A DNA stretch of 36,727 nt from CAZKTO01 sp964555685 (GCA_964555685.1 CAZKTO010000024.1:1-36727), one strand, 5' to 3'; shown: positions 1 to 9,686, numbered from the stretch's first letter. Numbers and translations are program-made. Notes: generated by a model not told the origin, from the sequence alone.

Positions 1-1128
1 CGTCTCTTGAACCTGGATGCCAATGGGGCTAGGCAACTCCCAGGTGAGCTTCTGGGTGGGCCCCACGCACCCGGTATCCAGGTCGGGGACCTTCGTGCGA
101 GAGACGTAGCCCTCCGCGCCGCCCCAGCGGTAGTCAAACCGCCGGTCTGAGCTGCTCGACCGGTTGCTCCACACCTCCACGAAAAGCCGCAGCCGGTCGC
201 CGGCCTGGGTGGCGATATCCCCCGGGTTATGGTACATGGAGGCGACGGCCCACGTCGTTGGTGCGTCGGCAGCAGCCGACGTGAACTGGAAGGCGACCAC
301 GCCGCCCCGCAGGACCTGGACCGTCCAACGCCACTGGTTGTTGGAGCGGGCCGTCTGCAGCTGTTGGGTGTGGCGCCAGGTGGTCGCCGGGAGAACCCCG
401 GAGACGCCGAGGGGGGCCGCGTCCCAGTACTGAGGGAGCAGCGTCCAGGTGTTCCGGTCGGGGGTGATGGTGCCCTCCCGCGCATCGCTGCCCTGAGCCG
501 GCTGCCAAGGATAGGGCAGCGCGCCAGCGTCGTTGAGGTAGAGGACGCTGGTCGTGACGCCGCTCCCGGGGGTGGAAGGGTTGGTGGGATCGGCCGCGGT
601 GATACCCGTGGTGGAGCCAGGGAGGTAGCTGAACCCCGGCGGCAGAAAGTCGACCACCTGCTCCAGCATTACCGTCTCCGATCCTTCGTTTTTGATGGCG
701 ATGGTGTAGGTGAACTCACTAGCGATGTTGGCCGGGGCCGTGGTGGGTGTGACCGTCTTTCGGGCCACCACCAGCCCCTGGCCCCGCAGGGTAGGAAGGG
801 TGAAGTCCCTGGTGGTGGTCACCAGCACATCCTGGCCATTGCTGATGATGGTCCTTTGTCTGGACGGGCTGGAGGGGATCAGGCCTTCGTTGAAGTTGGG
901 GTCCTGTCGGATCTCCCACGCGGCGTGCTCCACCCCGCCGCCCGCCGAGTACGGCTGCACCAGCAGATTGTCATAGACCGGAGCATTGTGGGAGAGCTGG
1001 CCAGCGATGGACACGGCCGCGATGGACACGGGGAAGGCCAGCACCATCAGGATAATCAGCAGGATGATGGCGATGCCGCCACCTTCGCCGTGAAACCAGG
1101 GAACGCCTCGTCTCATGCGCTTCCTCAT
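1..1128 (-). CDS. Minor pilin-like (PilX-type) protein with DUF11-like domain, 3' end cut by window edge
   Basis: An open frame runs from about 1128 off the left edge, at least 375 codons with no stop. Residues 1-15 are basic (MRKRMRRG). A hydrophobic segment follows (GIAIILLIILMVLAFPVSIA), as in PilX-type minor pilins, but the classic Glu5 is absent. Around residues 110-150 there is a DUF11-like stretch (FTYTIAIKNEG, FLPPGFSYLPG), a beta-sandwich repeat seen in surface proteins. Three in-frame ATGs exist at 1134, 1128 and 1116. The 1134 ATG overlaps the TGA of the preceding gene, but AGGAG lies 7 nt before the 1128 ATG, so 1128 is preferred. This is the last visible gene of the pilus operon and is probably translationally coupled. 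Pilin-like membership is inferred from position and the N-terminus. Confidence 0.75.
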   Translation of the reverse strand, partial: MRKRMRRGVPWFHGEGGGIAIILLIILMVLAFPVSIAAVSIAGQLSHNAPVYDNLLVQPYSAGGGVEHAAWEIRQDPNFNEGLIPSSPSRQRTIISNGQDVLVTTTRDFTLPTLRGQGLVVARKTVTPTTAPANIASEFTYTIAIKNEGSETVMLEQVVDFLPPGFSYLPGSTTGITAADPTNPSTPGSGVTTSVLYLNDAGALPYPWQPAQGSDAREGTITPDRNTWTLLPQYWDAAPLGVSGVLPATTWRHTQQLQTARSNNQWRWTVQVLRGGVVAFQFTSAAADAPTTWAVASMYHNPGDIATQAGDRLRLFVEVWSNRSSSSDRRFDYRWGGAEGYVSRTKVPDLDTGCVGPTQKLTWELPSPIGIQVQET

Positions 1129-1130
1129 GC

Positions 1131-4100
1131 TCATGCTCCTGGGGTATCGACGGTGAAGGTGGCGGAGGAGGCGGGCCCCACGTTCCCCGCTTTGTCGGTG
1201 GCTCGAGCGGAGACCGTGTACGAGCCATCGGCCGGGAAGTTGGCCATGGGGAAGGCATAGGACCAGTTCCCCACGCTCGTCACGCTGACGCTTATGCGGT
1301 CGACCCGGATCCAGTCGCCGGTGTTCTGGTTCACGATGAAGACGGTGAGCTGGCCGCTGGCATTCACGTAGTCCCGTGCATTCGCCGTGATGGTGAAGGA
1401 AACGACCTGGTCCAAGGTGCCGGTCATGGAGCCGGCGACCAGGTAGGAGTTGGTGGCGTAGTTCCAGAGGTAGACGAAGGCCGCGCCTTGGCTGGCGCCC
1501 TTGGCCAGCTCCACCTCCACCTGGATCTGGGTGATGCTGGACGGGGCCTCCGCGATAGCGAACTCGAAGAGCATGGCGGCGTTGTCGCCGGTGCCCGGGT
1601 CAGCGCCCTGGTAATAGGCATCGTTGGATGTGAGCAGCTGGGCGTACTCGGCAGAGGTCGCCTCGTCCCAGAGGTCCGGGTCCCATCCGGCGATGTCGTT
1701 GCGACGGGCCGGGAAGGCGCCGCCGGTGATCACGCTGCCGGCGACGTCAATCTCGCCGTCCTCGGCCTTGTGGCTGGCCGATGGCGAGAGGACGCCGTTG
1801 AAGTCATAGGTGGTGGTGGAGGCAAGAAGGCTCGCCTCAAAGAAAGCCGGGGCAGCGGAGCTGAAGGAGACGCCGTCCCAGTAGAGGCCGCTGCTCTCCC
1901 GGCGGATGCTGGCCTCCACCTTCTGGAGGCCGGAGCCGCTCGAGTCGGAGGCGGTGCCGCAGATGCCATCCGGCTCGCACCCGGAGCCCCAGGCGCCGCT
2001 GTCATAGGAGCCGCCGGCCACCGGGAAGAGAATGGTGGCCGTCGGGGCAGTGGCGTCCACGGTGACGCCGTTGGAGACGGCCGCCGCCCCGGTGTTGCCC
2101 GGGTTGTCGATGGCCCGCACGCTGACGTAGTAGGTCCGGCCGTTGGTGAGAGTCAGCCCGCTATTGCTGGCGCTGGTGGCCAGGCCCACGTCGGTGTAGC
2201 CCTGCACTTGAGTGCCGCCTGCCGTCGTCCCGATGGCCCACTCGTAGNNNNNNNNNNNNNNNNNNNNNNNNNNNNNNNNNNNNNNNNNNNNNNNNNNNNN
2301 NNNNNNNNNNNNNNNNNNNNNNNNNNNNNNNNNNNNNNNNNNNNNNNCGGGCGATGCCGCTGCCCGAGCCATCGCTGAACCCGGTCCAGTTGGCTGAGAT
2401 GGTGCTGGTGGAGGTTTGCAAGTCGATGTCGACCCCGGCCGTGGGGCCGTCGTAGACCGTGCCGGCCGTCGGAGCGGTGGTGTCCACGGTGACCCCGTCG
2501 GAGGTGGCCGCCGCCCCCACGTTGCCCAGGTTGTCGGTCGCCCGCACGCTGACGTAATAGGTCTGGCCGTTGGTCAGCGGCAGCCCGCTATTGGTGGCGC
2601 TGGTGGCCAGGCCGACATCCGTCCAGCCCTGGACATCGGTGAGGCCATCCGAGATGGCCCACTCGTAGCGGGCGATGCCGGCGGAGTCGCTGAAGCCGGT
2701 CCAGTTGGCCTGGATGGTGCTGGTGGAGGTTTGGAAGTCGATGTCGACCCCGGTCGTGGGGCCGTCGTAGACCGTGCCGGCCGTCGGGGCGGTGGTGTCC
2801 ACGGTGACGCCCTCGGAAACCGCAGGCGGCCCCTGCTGCTCCAGGTTGTCGATGGCCCGGACGCTGACGAAGTATTTGGTGCCGTCGGTCAGCGTCAACC
2901 CGCTATTGGTGGCGCTGGTGGCCAGGCCCACGTCGGTGTAGCTCTGCATCTGGGTGCCGCCTGCCGTCGTCCCGATGGCCCACTCGTAGCGGGCGATGCC
3001 GCTGCCCGAGCCATCGCTGAACCCGGTCCAGTTGGCTGAGATGGCCGTAGTGGAGGTCTGGTAATCGATGTCGCTGCCTGTGCCGTCCCGCACGGTGCCA
3101 GGGGTGGGGCCGACCGTATCGACCTTGACGCCGTCGGAGTTGGCCACTGTGGAGTTGCCCGCCCGGTCGATGGCCCGGACGCTGACGTAGTAGGTGGTGC
3201 CGTCGGTCAGCGTCAGCCCGCTATTGGTGGCGCTGGTGGCCAGGACCACGTCGGTGTAGCCCTGCACCTGGGTGCCGCCTGCCGTCGTCCCGATGGCCCA
3301 GTCGTAGCGGGCGATGCCGCTGCCCGAGCCATCGCTGAACCCGGTCCAGTTGGCCGAGATGGTGTTGATGGACTTCTGGAAATCGATGTCGCCGCCGGTG
3401 CCGTCCCGCACGGTGCCAGGGGTGGGGCCGACCGTATCGACCTCGAAGCCGTCGGAGTTGGCCACTGTGGAGTTGCCCGCCCGGTCCGTGGCCTGGACGC
3501 TGATGTAATAGGTGATCCCGGGGGTGAGCACCAGGCCGCTCCTGGTGACGTTACTGGCCAGGCCCACGTTGGTATAGGGCTGCACCTGGGTGCCGCCTGC
3601 CGTTGTCCCGATGGCCCACTCGTAGAGGGCGATGCCGCTCTCGGCGTCGGTAAAGCCGCTCCAGTTGGCCGAGATGGTGGATGTTTGGAAGTCGATGTCG
3701 ACCCCGGCCGTGGGGCCGTCGTAGACCGTGCCGGCCGTCGGGGCGATGGTGTCCACCGTGACGCCGTCGGAATCCGCGGGCAGCCCCTGCTGCTCCAGGT
3801 CGTCGATGGCCCGGACGCTGACGTAGTACTTGGTGCCGTCGGTCAGCGTCAGCCCGCTATTGGTGGCGCTGGTGGCCAGGCCCACGTTGGTATAGGGCTG
3901 CACCTGGGTGCCGCCTGCCGTCGTCCCGATGGCCCACTCGTAGCGGGCGATCCCGCTGCCGGCGTCGGTAAAGCCGCTCCAGTTGGCCGAGATGGTCGTG
4001 GTAGAGAACTGGTAATCGACGTCGCCGCCGGTGCCGTCGTTGACGGAGCCGCTGTTCGGGTCGGTGGTGTCCACGGTGAGGCCATCCGAGACGGCCGGAG

Positions 4101-4908
4101 CGCCGATGTTGCCCGTGTTGTCAACAGCCCGGACGCTGACGTAATAGGTCTGGCCGTCGGTCAGCGTCAGCCCGCTATTGGTGGCGCTGGTGGCCAGGGC
4201 GATGCCGGTCCAGTCCTGGACGTTAGTGGCGCCCGGTGTGGTGCCGATGGCCCAGTCGTAGCGGGCGATGCCGCCGGGGTCGCTGAAGCCGGTCCAGTTG
4301 GCCGAGATGGTGCTGGTGGACTCCTGGAAATCGATATCGCCCAGGAGGCCGTCGTTGACGATGCCGGAAAGGGGTCCGCCGGTGTCCGGCGTCGACCTCA
4401 TGACGGTCTTCACCGAAAGGGTGCGGGTGGCGCCAGGGCCCGCATCCACTGTGGCGTCGGCCCTGATGGTCCGCCCTTCCCGCGAGAAGGAGACCGAGAG
4501 GACCCGCCGGGCGATGATGTGGGCCCTCCCGTCGTAGATGCGCACCAGGCGGTTCCCTTCCTCATCCCCCGTTTCCAGGGCGTAGCTGCCGCTGTGGGGG
4601 ATCCGGGCCCCCTGGAACTGGTCCACCGAGGTCAAAGTGAAGCAGGGATCGGGGGCATCCAGCACGCAGTCAACGGTCGCCCCGTCCGCGAGGGGGGTGT
4701 TGCTGGCCATCTTCACATCATCGGCGAGCCAGGCGAAGCCTCTCCGCAGCTCGTTGATGGCCAAGCCGTCGTCTACGACGGCAGACTCCGTGCGCAGCGC
4801 CTGGTAGAACGTCATCGCCATGGCGGGCACGATCAGGGCGATGATGGCCAGGAAGACCAGCAGCTCTAAAAGGGTAAAACCCCGCTCATCAAGCCTAGGT
4901 TTCTTCAC
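1131..4908 (-). CDS. Giant minor pilin (PilW/GspJ-like N-terminus) with seven fibronectin III-like repeats; contains a 100-N assembly gap
   Basis: A GTG start at 4908 overlaps the TGA of the preceding pilin gene, with GAGGG 7 nt upstream. Residues 10-30 are a type IV prepilin signal (G10|FTLLELLVFLAIIAL, Glu at +5), so PilD-type cleavage is expected. Residues 31-175 resemble a PilW/GspJ head. About residue 180 to 950 is an array of seven FN3-like repeats of about 104-107 residues, each with an ISANWTGFSD strand, a YEWAIGTTAG strand and a TYYVSVRAID strand. A unique C-terminal region of about 270 residues ends in another Ig-like module (GSYTVSARATDKAGN). The N gap shifts the frame, but deleting exactly the 100 N gives 3678 nt, one uninterrupted frame of 1225 residues. 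Family minor pilins are about 200-300 residues. A surface adhesive role is inferred. Confidence 0.85.
2045..4368 (-). repeat. Tandem array of seven ~315-bp FN3-encoding repeats
   Basis: Seven in-frame repeat units lie inside the giant pilin gene. Adjacent units share long identical stretches of DNA, for example those encoding YEWAIGTTAGGTQVQ and ATSATNSGLTLTDG. Units begin near a NDG/YDG/RDG turn and end near TVDTTAP. The high nucleotide identity suggests recent expansion or homogenisation. It also explains why the assembly broke here, and the true copy number may be higher than seven. Confidence 0.9.
2248..2347. other. Assembly gap of exactly 100 N
   Basis: The run of N lies inside the seventh FN3-like repeat. 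The flanks (CTCGTAG before, CGGGCGATGCC after) join directly to give the sequence found uninterrupted in the other repeats. Zero bases, or a whole number of repeat units, may therefore be missing. Confidence 0.97.
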
Positions 4909-5381
4909 CGGTTGGCCCTCAGCGTGTCCACGATCCTACGGGTTTGGTCGCCACGGAGGACGGTGATGCGAACTATCTCTATGTCTGCTATCTCTATGTC
5001 TGGGTTGGTCCCGTCACAGAGGGGCGAGGTGCTCGCGTCGCATACCAGGGCGTCCGCCTTCACCGAATAGCCGGCCGGCACCTCGTCCTGGGGAGGAGGA
5101 TTGTAGGAGGTATAGCTGGCCGGAGGTGTTGCGTACTCCTCCTGGAAGACCAGCTCCATCTGGTTCCGGATGAGGTTCTCCACGGTGGACTGCTCATCGA
5201 ACTTCCTCTTGGTGATGTACCCAGTCTGGACGCTCGACAGGATGGCTACCGCCAGCAGGCTGAACACGCCCAGCACGACCAGCGCCTCCACCATCAGGGC
5301 TCCGCGCTGGCCCTTCCGGGAACGTGGTGAGCGGCACCGGTGATCGTGTTCCCGTTCCACTACCCCTCCTCTGGGCTTCAT
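4905..5381 (-). CDS. Minor pilin, PilV/GspI-like prepilin
   Basis: 158 residues. The ATG at 5381 is preceded by GGGAGCGGAGG. A basic leader of about 28 residues ends in KGQRG, followed by ALMVEALVVLGVFSLLAVAIL: a prepilin site cleaved after Gly with Glu at +5 and a hydrophobic helix of about 20 residues. This short hydrophobic N-terminus on a small globular body matches PilV/GspI-type minor pilins. Its stop overlaps the GTG of the giant pilin gene, which supports co-translation. The leader is longer than the usual 6-15 residues. The longer open frame upstream to 6020 runs antisense-free through the pilC coding region in another frame and is not coding. Confidence 0.8.
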   Translation of the reverse strand: MKPRGGVVEREHDHRCRSPRSRKGQRGALMVEALVVLGVFSLLAVAILSSVQTGYITKRKFDEQSTVENLIRNQMELVFQEEYATPPASYTSYNPPPQDEVPAGYSVKADALVCDASTSPLCDGTNPDIEIADIEIVRITVLRGDQTRRIVDTLRANR

Positions 5382-5467
5382 CGCCTCCGCTCCCGGCTGG
5401 GACGAGAGGCACAGGTCGGGCCGGGAGACCACCCCGGCCCTCGAATCCCGTCCCGGCGCGCTCATTG

Positions 5468-6679
5468 CTATGCGCCGACCGCCTTCAAAACGTCGAGGAT
5501 GGGCAGCAGCACCGCCAGGGCCATGCTCCCGACGGCGATGCCCATGCCGATGGTGATGGCAGGTTCCAGGAGGCTGGTCAGGGCCTCCACGCGATCGTCC
5601 ACCTCTTTTTCGTAGAACTCGGCCATGCTGGTCAGGTTGCTTTCCAGGGCGCCGCTCTGCTCCCCCACCCGGACCATCTGCACGTAGAGGCCGGGAACGA
5701 AATCGATGGCCCCGAGGGCCTGGGCGAGGCTGCGGCCCTGGACGATCAGCTCCCGGGCCCGGTCCATGGCCTGCCGGAAGATGATGTTGGAGGCGCTGTC
5801 CCGGCCCAGGATCAGGCACTCGGGGAGGGGCAGACCGGCGTTCAGAAGCAACGCCGCGGTGCGGCTGAAGCGCGCTAGGTTCCGGGCGATGGTGAGGCGC
5901 CCCACCACGGGCGCGCGCAGGAGCAGGTGCCCTATGAACTTCTGGCCCTGGGGCATGCGAAGAGACACGAGGGCCACCCCGACCAGGATCAGGAGCGCCA
6001 GCAGGACCGGCCCCCTCCATCTCTCCACGAAATTGCTGAAGTTCACAATGATCCGGCTCAGGAGGGGCAGGTCCGCCTGGAAGTTCTCCAGCACGCCGGC
6101 CATGGCGGGCATGACCGTCGTGATCAGGATGACCATAACCACGGCGCCCACCGCCAGCACGATGGCGGGATAGGTCAGTGCCTTCTTCACCTTCTGAACC
6201 AGCTCGATCTCTTTCTTGAGATATTCAGAGAGGTGCTCCAGGGTCGTCTCTAGGCGCCCGGAGCTCTCCCCCGCCTCCACCAGGTGCAGGTACATGGGCG
6301 GGAAGGTCTTGGGAGACATGGCCATGGCGGCGTGCAGGGATAGCCCTCCCCGAAGGTCGGCTATGAGCCGATCCAGGACGGCCTGAAAGGCCCGGTTTGG
6401 CGCCTGGTCCCGCAGGAGCTGGATGGCCATGAGCATGGGTATGCCGGTATGCAGCAGGGTGGCCAGTTGTCGGGAGAAGAGGATGAGGTCCTTTCGGGTC
6501 ACCTTCGAGGTCTGGGGCATCAAGGCCTGGAGCACCCGGGACCGGGGGGCGGGCCGAATCGACATCACCCGCAGCCCTGCCCCGGTCAGCCACTCCTCCA
6601 CCAAGCGGTCGTTCTGCGCCTCGACGACCCCATGCATCACGCTGTTGTCTCGCTCTAGGGCCGTGTATTTGAAGTTCAT
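5468..6679 (-). CDS. pilC: Type IV pilus inner-membrane platform protein PilC (GspF family)
   Basis: 403 residues, the usual length for PilC/GspF. Two T2SSF domains are visible at about residues 65-190 and 270-395. Each is a helical bundle with a conserved GE-SG-LE core (VEAGESSGRLETTLEHLSEYL and VRVGEQSGALESNLTSMAEFYEKE). Membrane helices lie at about 171-191, 222-240 and 378-398. PilC anchors the pilus in the inner membrane and couples the cytoplasmic ATPases to pilin insertion. It starts 6 nt after the pilB stop, so the two are co-transcribed. The N-terminal 60 residues match the usual FKYTALERDNSVMHGVVEA start. Confidence 0.95.
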   Translation of the reverse strand: MNFKYTALERDNSVMHGVVEAQNDRLVEEWLTGAGLRVMSIRPAPRSRVLQALMPQTSKVTRKDLILFSRQLATLLHTGIPMLMAIQLLRDQAPNRAFQAVLDRLIADLRGGLSLHAAMAMSPKTFPPMYLHLVEAGESSGRLETTLEHLSEYLKKEIELVQKVKKALTYPAIVLAVGAVVMVILITTVMPAMAGVLENFQADLPLLSRIIVNFSNFVERWRGPVLLALLILVGVALVSLRMPQGQKFIGHLLLRAPVVGRLTIARNLARFSRTAALLLNAGLPLPECLILGRDSASNIIFRQAMDRARELIVQGRSLAQALGAIDFVPGLYVQMVRVGEQSGALESNLTSMAEFYEKEVDDRVEALTSLLEPAITIGMGIAVGSMALAVLLPILDVLKAVGA

Positions 6680-6685
6680 AGCGCA

Positions 6686-8194
6686 TCACTCCAGGGAGTA
6701 CAGGGTGCGCAGGACCTCTTTGGGAGTGGTGATGCCCTGCTGGACCTTGAGCATGCCATCGCGCATCATGGGCACCATGCCCTCTTGGACGGCCAGCTGC
6801 TTGATGGCCCCGGGCTGCGGGTTGGCCAGGATCAGGCGTCGCAGGTTCTCCGTGACCGTCATGACCTCGAAGACGCCTATCCGGCCCCGATAGCCCGTGT
6901 TGACACAGAACTGGCATCCCCGGCCGTAGATGAATTCCGCCCTCCGGGTCTGCATCTCTTGCTCGAAAGCGGCCTGATCCTCGGCCAACGCCACCTGGCT
7001 GGCAGCGCAGTTGGAGCAGACCCGTCGCACCATTCGCTGGGCCACGACGCCTACCAGGGCCGATGCGACGAGGAAGGGGGGCACGCCCAAGTTGACCAGG
7101 CGGTAGACCACTCCTTCGGCGTCGTTGGCATGGATGGAGGAGAGAACCAGATGGCCGGTCAGCGCGGCCTGCGCGGCGATCTCAGCTGTCTCGCCGTCCC
7201 TGATCTCGCCCACCAGGATCACGTCGGGGTCGTGGCGCATGATCGCCCGCAGAGCGTTGGCGAAGGTGAGACTGATTTTGGGGTTGACCTGAATCTGATT
7301 GATGTCGGTGAATCGGTACTCGATGGGGTCCTCGACGGTGATGATGTTGCTGGCCTGGGCATCCAGGGTGTTCAGTGAGGCATACAGCGTCGTGGTCTTG
7401 CCCGCGCCGGTGGGCCCGCCGATGAGGATCATCCCTTGGCGCATCCGGAGCATCGTCTGGTGCCGGTCCAGGGCGTCGGGAAGGAATCCCAGATCGCCAA
7501 GGCCGAGCACTTTGGTGCCCTTGTCCAGGAGCCGCAGCTCCACTCGCTCCCCGTGGGCCGTCTCGATGCTGGCTACCCGGACGTCCACCTCTTTGTTGGC
7601 CCCCTTAAAGGTGAACTGACCGTCCTGGGGCGCCCTGCGCTCAGCGATGTTCATCTCGGCCAGGATCTTGACGCGGGAAACCAGGGCCGAATGGATCGCC
7701 ATGGGCAGGGAGAGAGCGTCTTGCAGGACGCCGTCGATCCGGGACCGGACCCTCAAGCGCCCCGGCTGGGGCTCGATGTGGATATCGGAGGCCCGATCTC
7801 GGATCGCCTGCAACAAGAGGAGGTCCAGGGTCTGAACCACCGGCGCTTGGGCCAGGGAGTCGGCAGCCACCGCCTGCGACGCCTCGTGGATCGCCGAGCT
7901 GGTGTAGTCCTTGACTTGTTTGGCAATGCTGGCCGTGGCTTTGTAGTAGAGGTCGATGGCGTCGTTGACTTGGGCGGGGTCCGCCGGTGCCACCTGAATC
8001 CTCACGCGGCCGGCCTGCGCCTGCAGGTCCTCCACGGCCTGGATGTTCCCAGGGTCGCCCATGGCCACCAGCAGGACATTCCCCTGGAACTCCACTGGAA
8101 TGGCGCAGTACCGGCGGGCGAGGGCCTCCGGGAGGTGCTTCAGAATTGCAGCGTCGATGGGCCGGTACTTCAGGTCCATCACCGGTGACTTCAC
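6686..8194 (-). CDS. pilB: Type IV pilus assembly ATPase PilB (GspE family)
   Basis: 502 residues from a GTG at 8194, chosen because AGGAGG lies 6 nt upstream; a longer frame to 8257 lacks such a site. An MshEN/T2SSE N-terminal domain covers residues 1-90. The ATPase domain has Walker A GPTGAGKTT (about 260-268), an Asp box (EDPIEY), Walker B DPDVILVGE (322-330) and a His box (TGHLVLSSIHAND). Paired cysteines at 393/396 and 427/430 (CSNC, CQFC) form the zinc motif typical of extension ATPases and absent from PilT. It powers pilus extension from the cytoplasm. It sits directly upstream of pilC. Confidence 0.96.
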   Translation of the reverse strand: MKSPVMDLKYRPIDAAILKHLPEALARRYCAIPVEFQGNVLLVAMGDPGNIQAVEDLQAQAGRVRIQVAPADPAQVNDAIDLYYKATASIAKQVKDYTSSAIHEASQAVAADSLAQAPVVQTLDLLLLQAIRDRASDIHIEPQPGRLRVRSRIDGVLQDALSLPMAIHSALVSRVKILAEMNIAERRAPQDGQFTFKGANKEVDVRVASIETAHGERVELRLLDKGTKVLGLGDLGFLPDALDRHQTMLRMRQGMILIGGPTGAGKTTTLYASLNTLDAQASNIITVEDPIEYRFTDINQIQVNPKISLTFANALRAIMRHDPDVILVGEIRDGETAEIAAQAALTGHLVLSSIHANDAEGVVYRLVNLGVPPFLVASALVGVVAQRMVRRVCSNCAASQVALAEDQAAFEQEMQTRRAEFIYGRGCQFCVNTGYRGRIGVFEVMTVTENLRRLILANPQPGAIKQLAVQEGMVPMMRDGMLKVQQGITTPKEVLRTLYSLE

Positions 8195-8341
8195 GTTAGA
8201 CCTCCTGCCCCCCATAGGATTGTCTTGTCCCGCCAACAGAAGGGCAGGCCCCGCCACTGCGCCCGAGCAGCGAACGATACAGCAGCGTGTTTGCTTTTGT
8301 TAGGGATACCAGCAGATGTCAAATCACCGTACATAAGAGGA

Positions 8342-9526
8342 TTACGTCTGCGCTTTCCCGGTGGTCGCCCATAGGGGCGTGGGTCCGGCCGGTCGAGGCG
8401 CCTCCCGGCGGGACCCCTGTCCGGGAAGCGTGGGCACCAGAGCCTGGCGTCCCGCAGCGCCCGGGACCGCCATCTTGAGATCCCGCTCCAGCGTTTCCCG
8501 GTTCTGGGCGCGGGCCAGAGCTAACTCCTCGGTAATGACTCCCCTGCGGCACAGCTGGAGCAGCGCTTCGTCCATGGTCCGCATCCCCAGCTGGCCCCCC
8601 GTCTGGATGGTGCTGTAGAGCTGGTGGACCTTACCCTCCCGGATCATGTTCTTGACGGCGTAGGTCCCCAGCATCACCTCCACGGCGACGGCGCGGCCCG
8701 TGCCGTCGGCCTTGGGTAGCAACTCCTGGTAGAGCACCCCCTCCAGGACCGAGGCGAGTTGGGCGGTGACCTGAGCCTGTTGGTGGGGGGGGAACATGCC
8801 GATGATGCGGTCCACGGTCTGGGGGGCGCTGGGGGCGTGGGCCGTGTTCAGGACCAGGTGGCCAGTCTCGGCGGCTATGAGGGTCGCCTCCACGGTGGCC
8901 GCGTCCCTGGTCTCTCCCACCATGATGACGTCAGGGTCCTGGCGGAGGACCCGGCCCAGGGCTGCGATGAAGGACCGGCTGTCGTGGCCGATCTCCCGCT
9001 GGGTGATGATCGAGCGCTCGTTGTGGAAGAGGTACTCGATGGGGTCCTCCAGCGTCACCACGCGCCGGTTGGTGTTGGCGTTGATGTACTGGATGAAAGC
9101 CGCCAGGGTGGTGGACTTGCCTGAGCCCACCGGGCCGGTGACGATGACCAGGCCTCGGGGCGTCATGGCCAGGTCCTTGTAGATGGCCGGCAGCCCCAAG
9201 GCCTCGAAGTCCAGGGTCAGCTCGGTGATGTGGCGGAAGACGAGGAAGGGCCTTCCGCGGGCCATGGCCGCGTTCCCCCGGAACCGGCCTGCGCCCTCGA
9301 TCTCCAGGGCGAAGTCCAGCTCCATGTCCTGCCGGAAGGAATCCACCTGGCGTTTGTCCAGGAGCTGCTCCAGCTCCTGCATCAGTGCTTCGCCCGTGAC
9401 TGGAACCAGCCCTTCCGCGAACTGGATCTGGCCATGGATGCGGTACGCCGGCGGGCTGTCCGGCAGGAGGTGGACGTCCGACGCCCCGTTCTCTACCATC
9501 CGCTGCAACGCCTGTTGGATCACCAT
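8342..9526 (-). CDS. pilT: Type IV pilus retraction ATPase PilT
   Basis: 394 residues. The N-terminal PAS-like part (ASDVHLLPDSPPAYRIHG) matches PilT, not PilB. Walker A GPVGSGKST lies at about 131-139, the Asp box EDPIEYLFHNE follows, Walker B is DPDVIMVGETRD (197-208), and the His box is TGHLVLNTAHA. The C-terminal NMIREGKVHQLYSTIQTG is the AIRNLIREGK-type PilT signature, and no zinc cysteines are present. The last ~35 residues are a Pro/Arg/Gly-rich tail beyond the usual end. It drives pilus depolymerisation and twitching. It lies between pilin and pilB, separated from pilB by 147 nt and preceded by a structured leader. Confidence 0.95.
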   Translation of the reverse strand: MVIQQALQRMVENGASDVHLLPDSPPAYRIHGQIQFAEGLVPVTGEALMQELEQLLDKRQVDSFRQDMELDFALEIEGAGRFRGNAAMARGRPFLVFRHITELTLDFEALGLPAIYKDLAMTPRGLVIVTGPVGSGKSTTLAAFIQYINANTNRRVVTLEDPIEYLFHNERSIITQREIGHDSRSFIAALGRVLRQDPDVIMVGETRDAATVEATLIAAETGHLVLNTAHAPSAPQTVDRIIGMFPPHQQAQVTAQLASVLEGVLYQELLPKADGTGRAVAVEVMLGTYAVKNMIREGKVHQLYSTIQTGGQLGMRTMDEALLQLCRRGVITEELALARAQNRETLERDLKMAVPGAAGRQALVPTLPGQGSRREAPRPAGPTPLWATTGKAQT

Positions 9527-9590
9527 AGGTCCCCCCTGCGCAAGCGCTTCACCGCCCAGCCAGCCACCCGAGACGTGGCTCTGGAGACAC

Positions 9591-9686
9591 CTCAGACCCC
9601 GGCAGGAGACCCGTGCTCCCTGGACTCTCCCGGAGGCGATGCATCGGGGACCCGCCTCCAGGGGCCCCTGCCGGCGGGTCTCTGAG
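9591..9686 (-). ncRNA. Candidate structured leader upstream of pilT
   Basis: The 268-nt pilin-pilT interval can fold into a nested structure. An outer stem pairs 9594-9606 with 9667-9681 (13 bp with a 2-nt bulge) and can extend through 9591-9595 with 9682-9686. A middle stem pairs 9618-9624 with 9657-9663, and an inner stem pairs 9632-9638 with 9653-9659; these two compete for 9657-9659. It would lie in the pilT 5' untranslated region, about 65 nt before the start. I did not recognise a known riboswitch; c-di-GMP-I consensus motifs are not present. Function is unknown. Confidence 0.4.

Noticed and set aside
2045..4368. CRISPR-like regular repeats
   Set aside because: The repeats are ~315 bp, in frame and translate to FN3-like domains; they are not short direct repeats with unique spacers.
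2416..4869. Long plus-strand frames through the FN3 array
   Set aside because: They are antisense shadows of the repeat-rich giant pilin gene; the periodic sequence keeps other frames open and they lack starts with ribosome sites.
8195..8341. An independent promoter between pilT and pilB
   Set aside because: A TTGACA is present on the minus strand near 8320, but no acceptable -10 box lies 16-18 nt from it, so I did not call it.
9591..9686. A c-di-GMP-I (GEMM) riboswitch
   Set aside because: The conserved A-rich and GNRA receptor motifs of that class are absent, although a nested stem exists.
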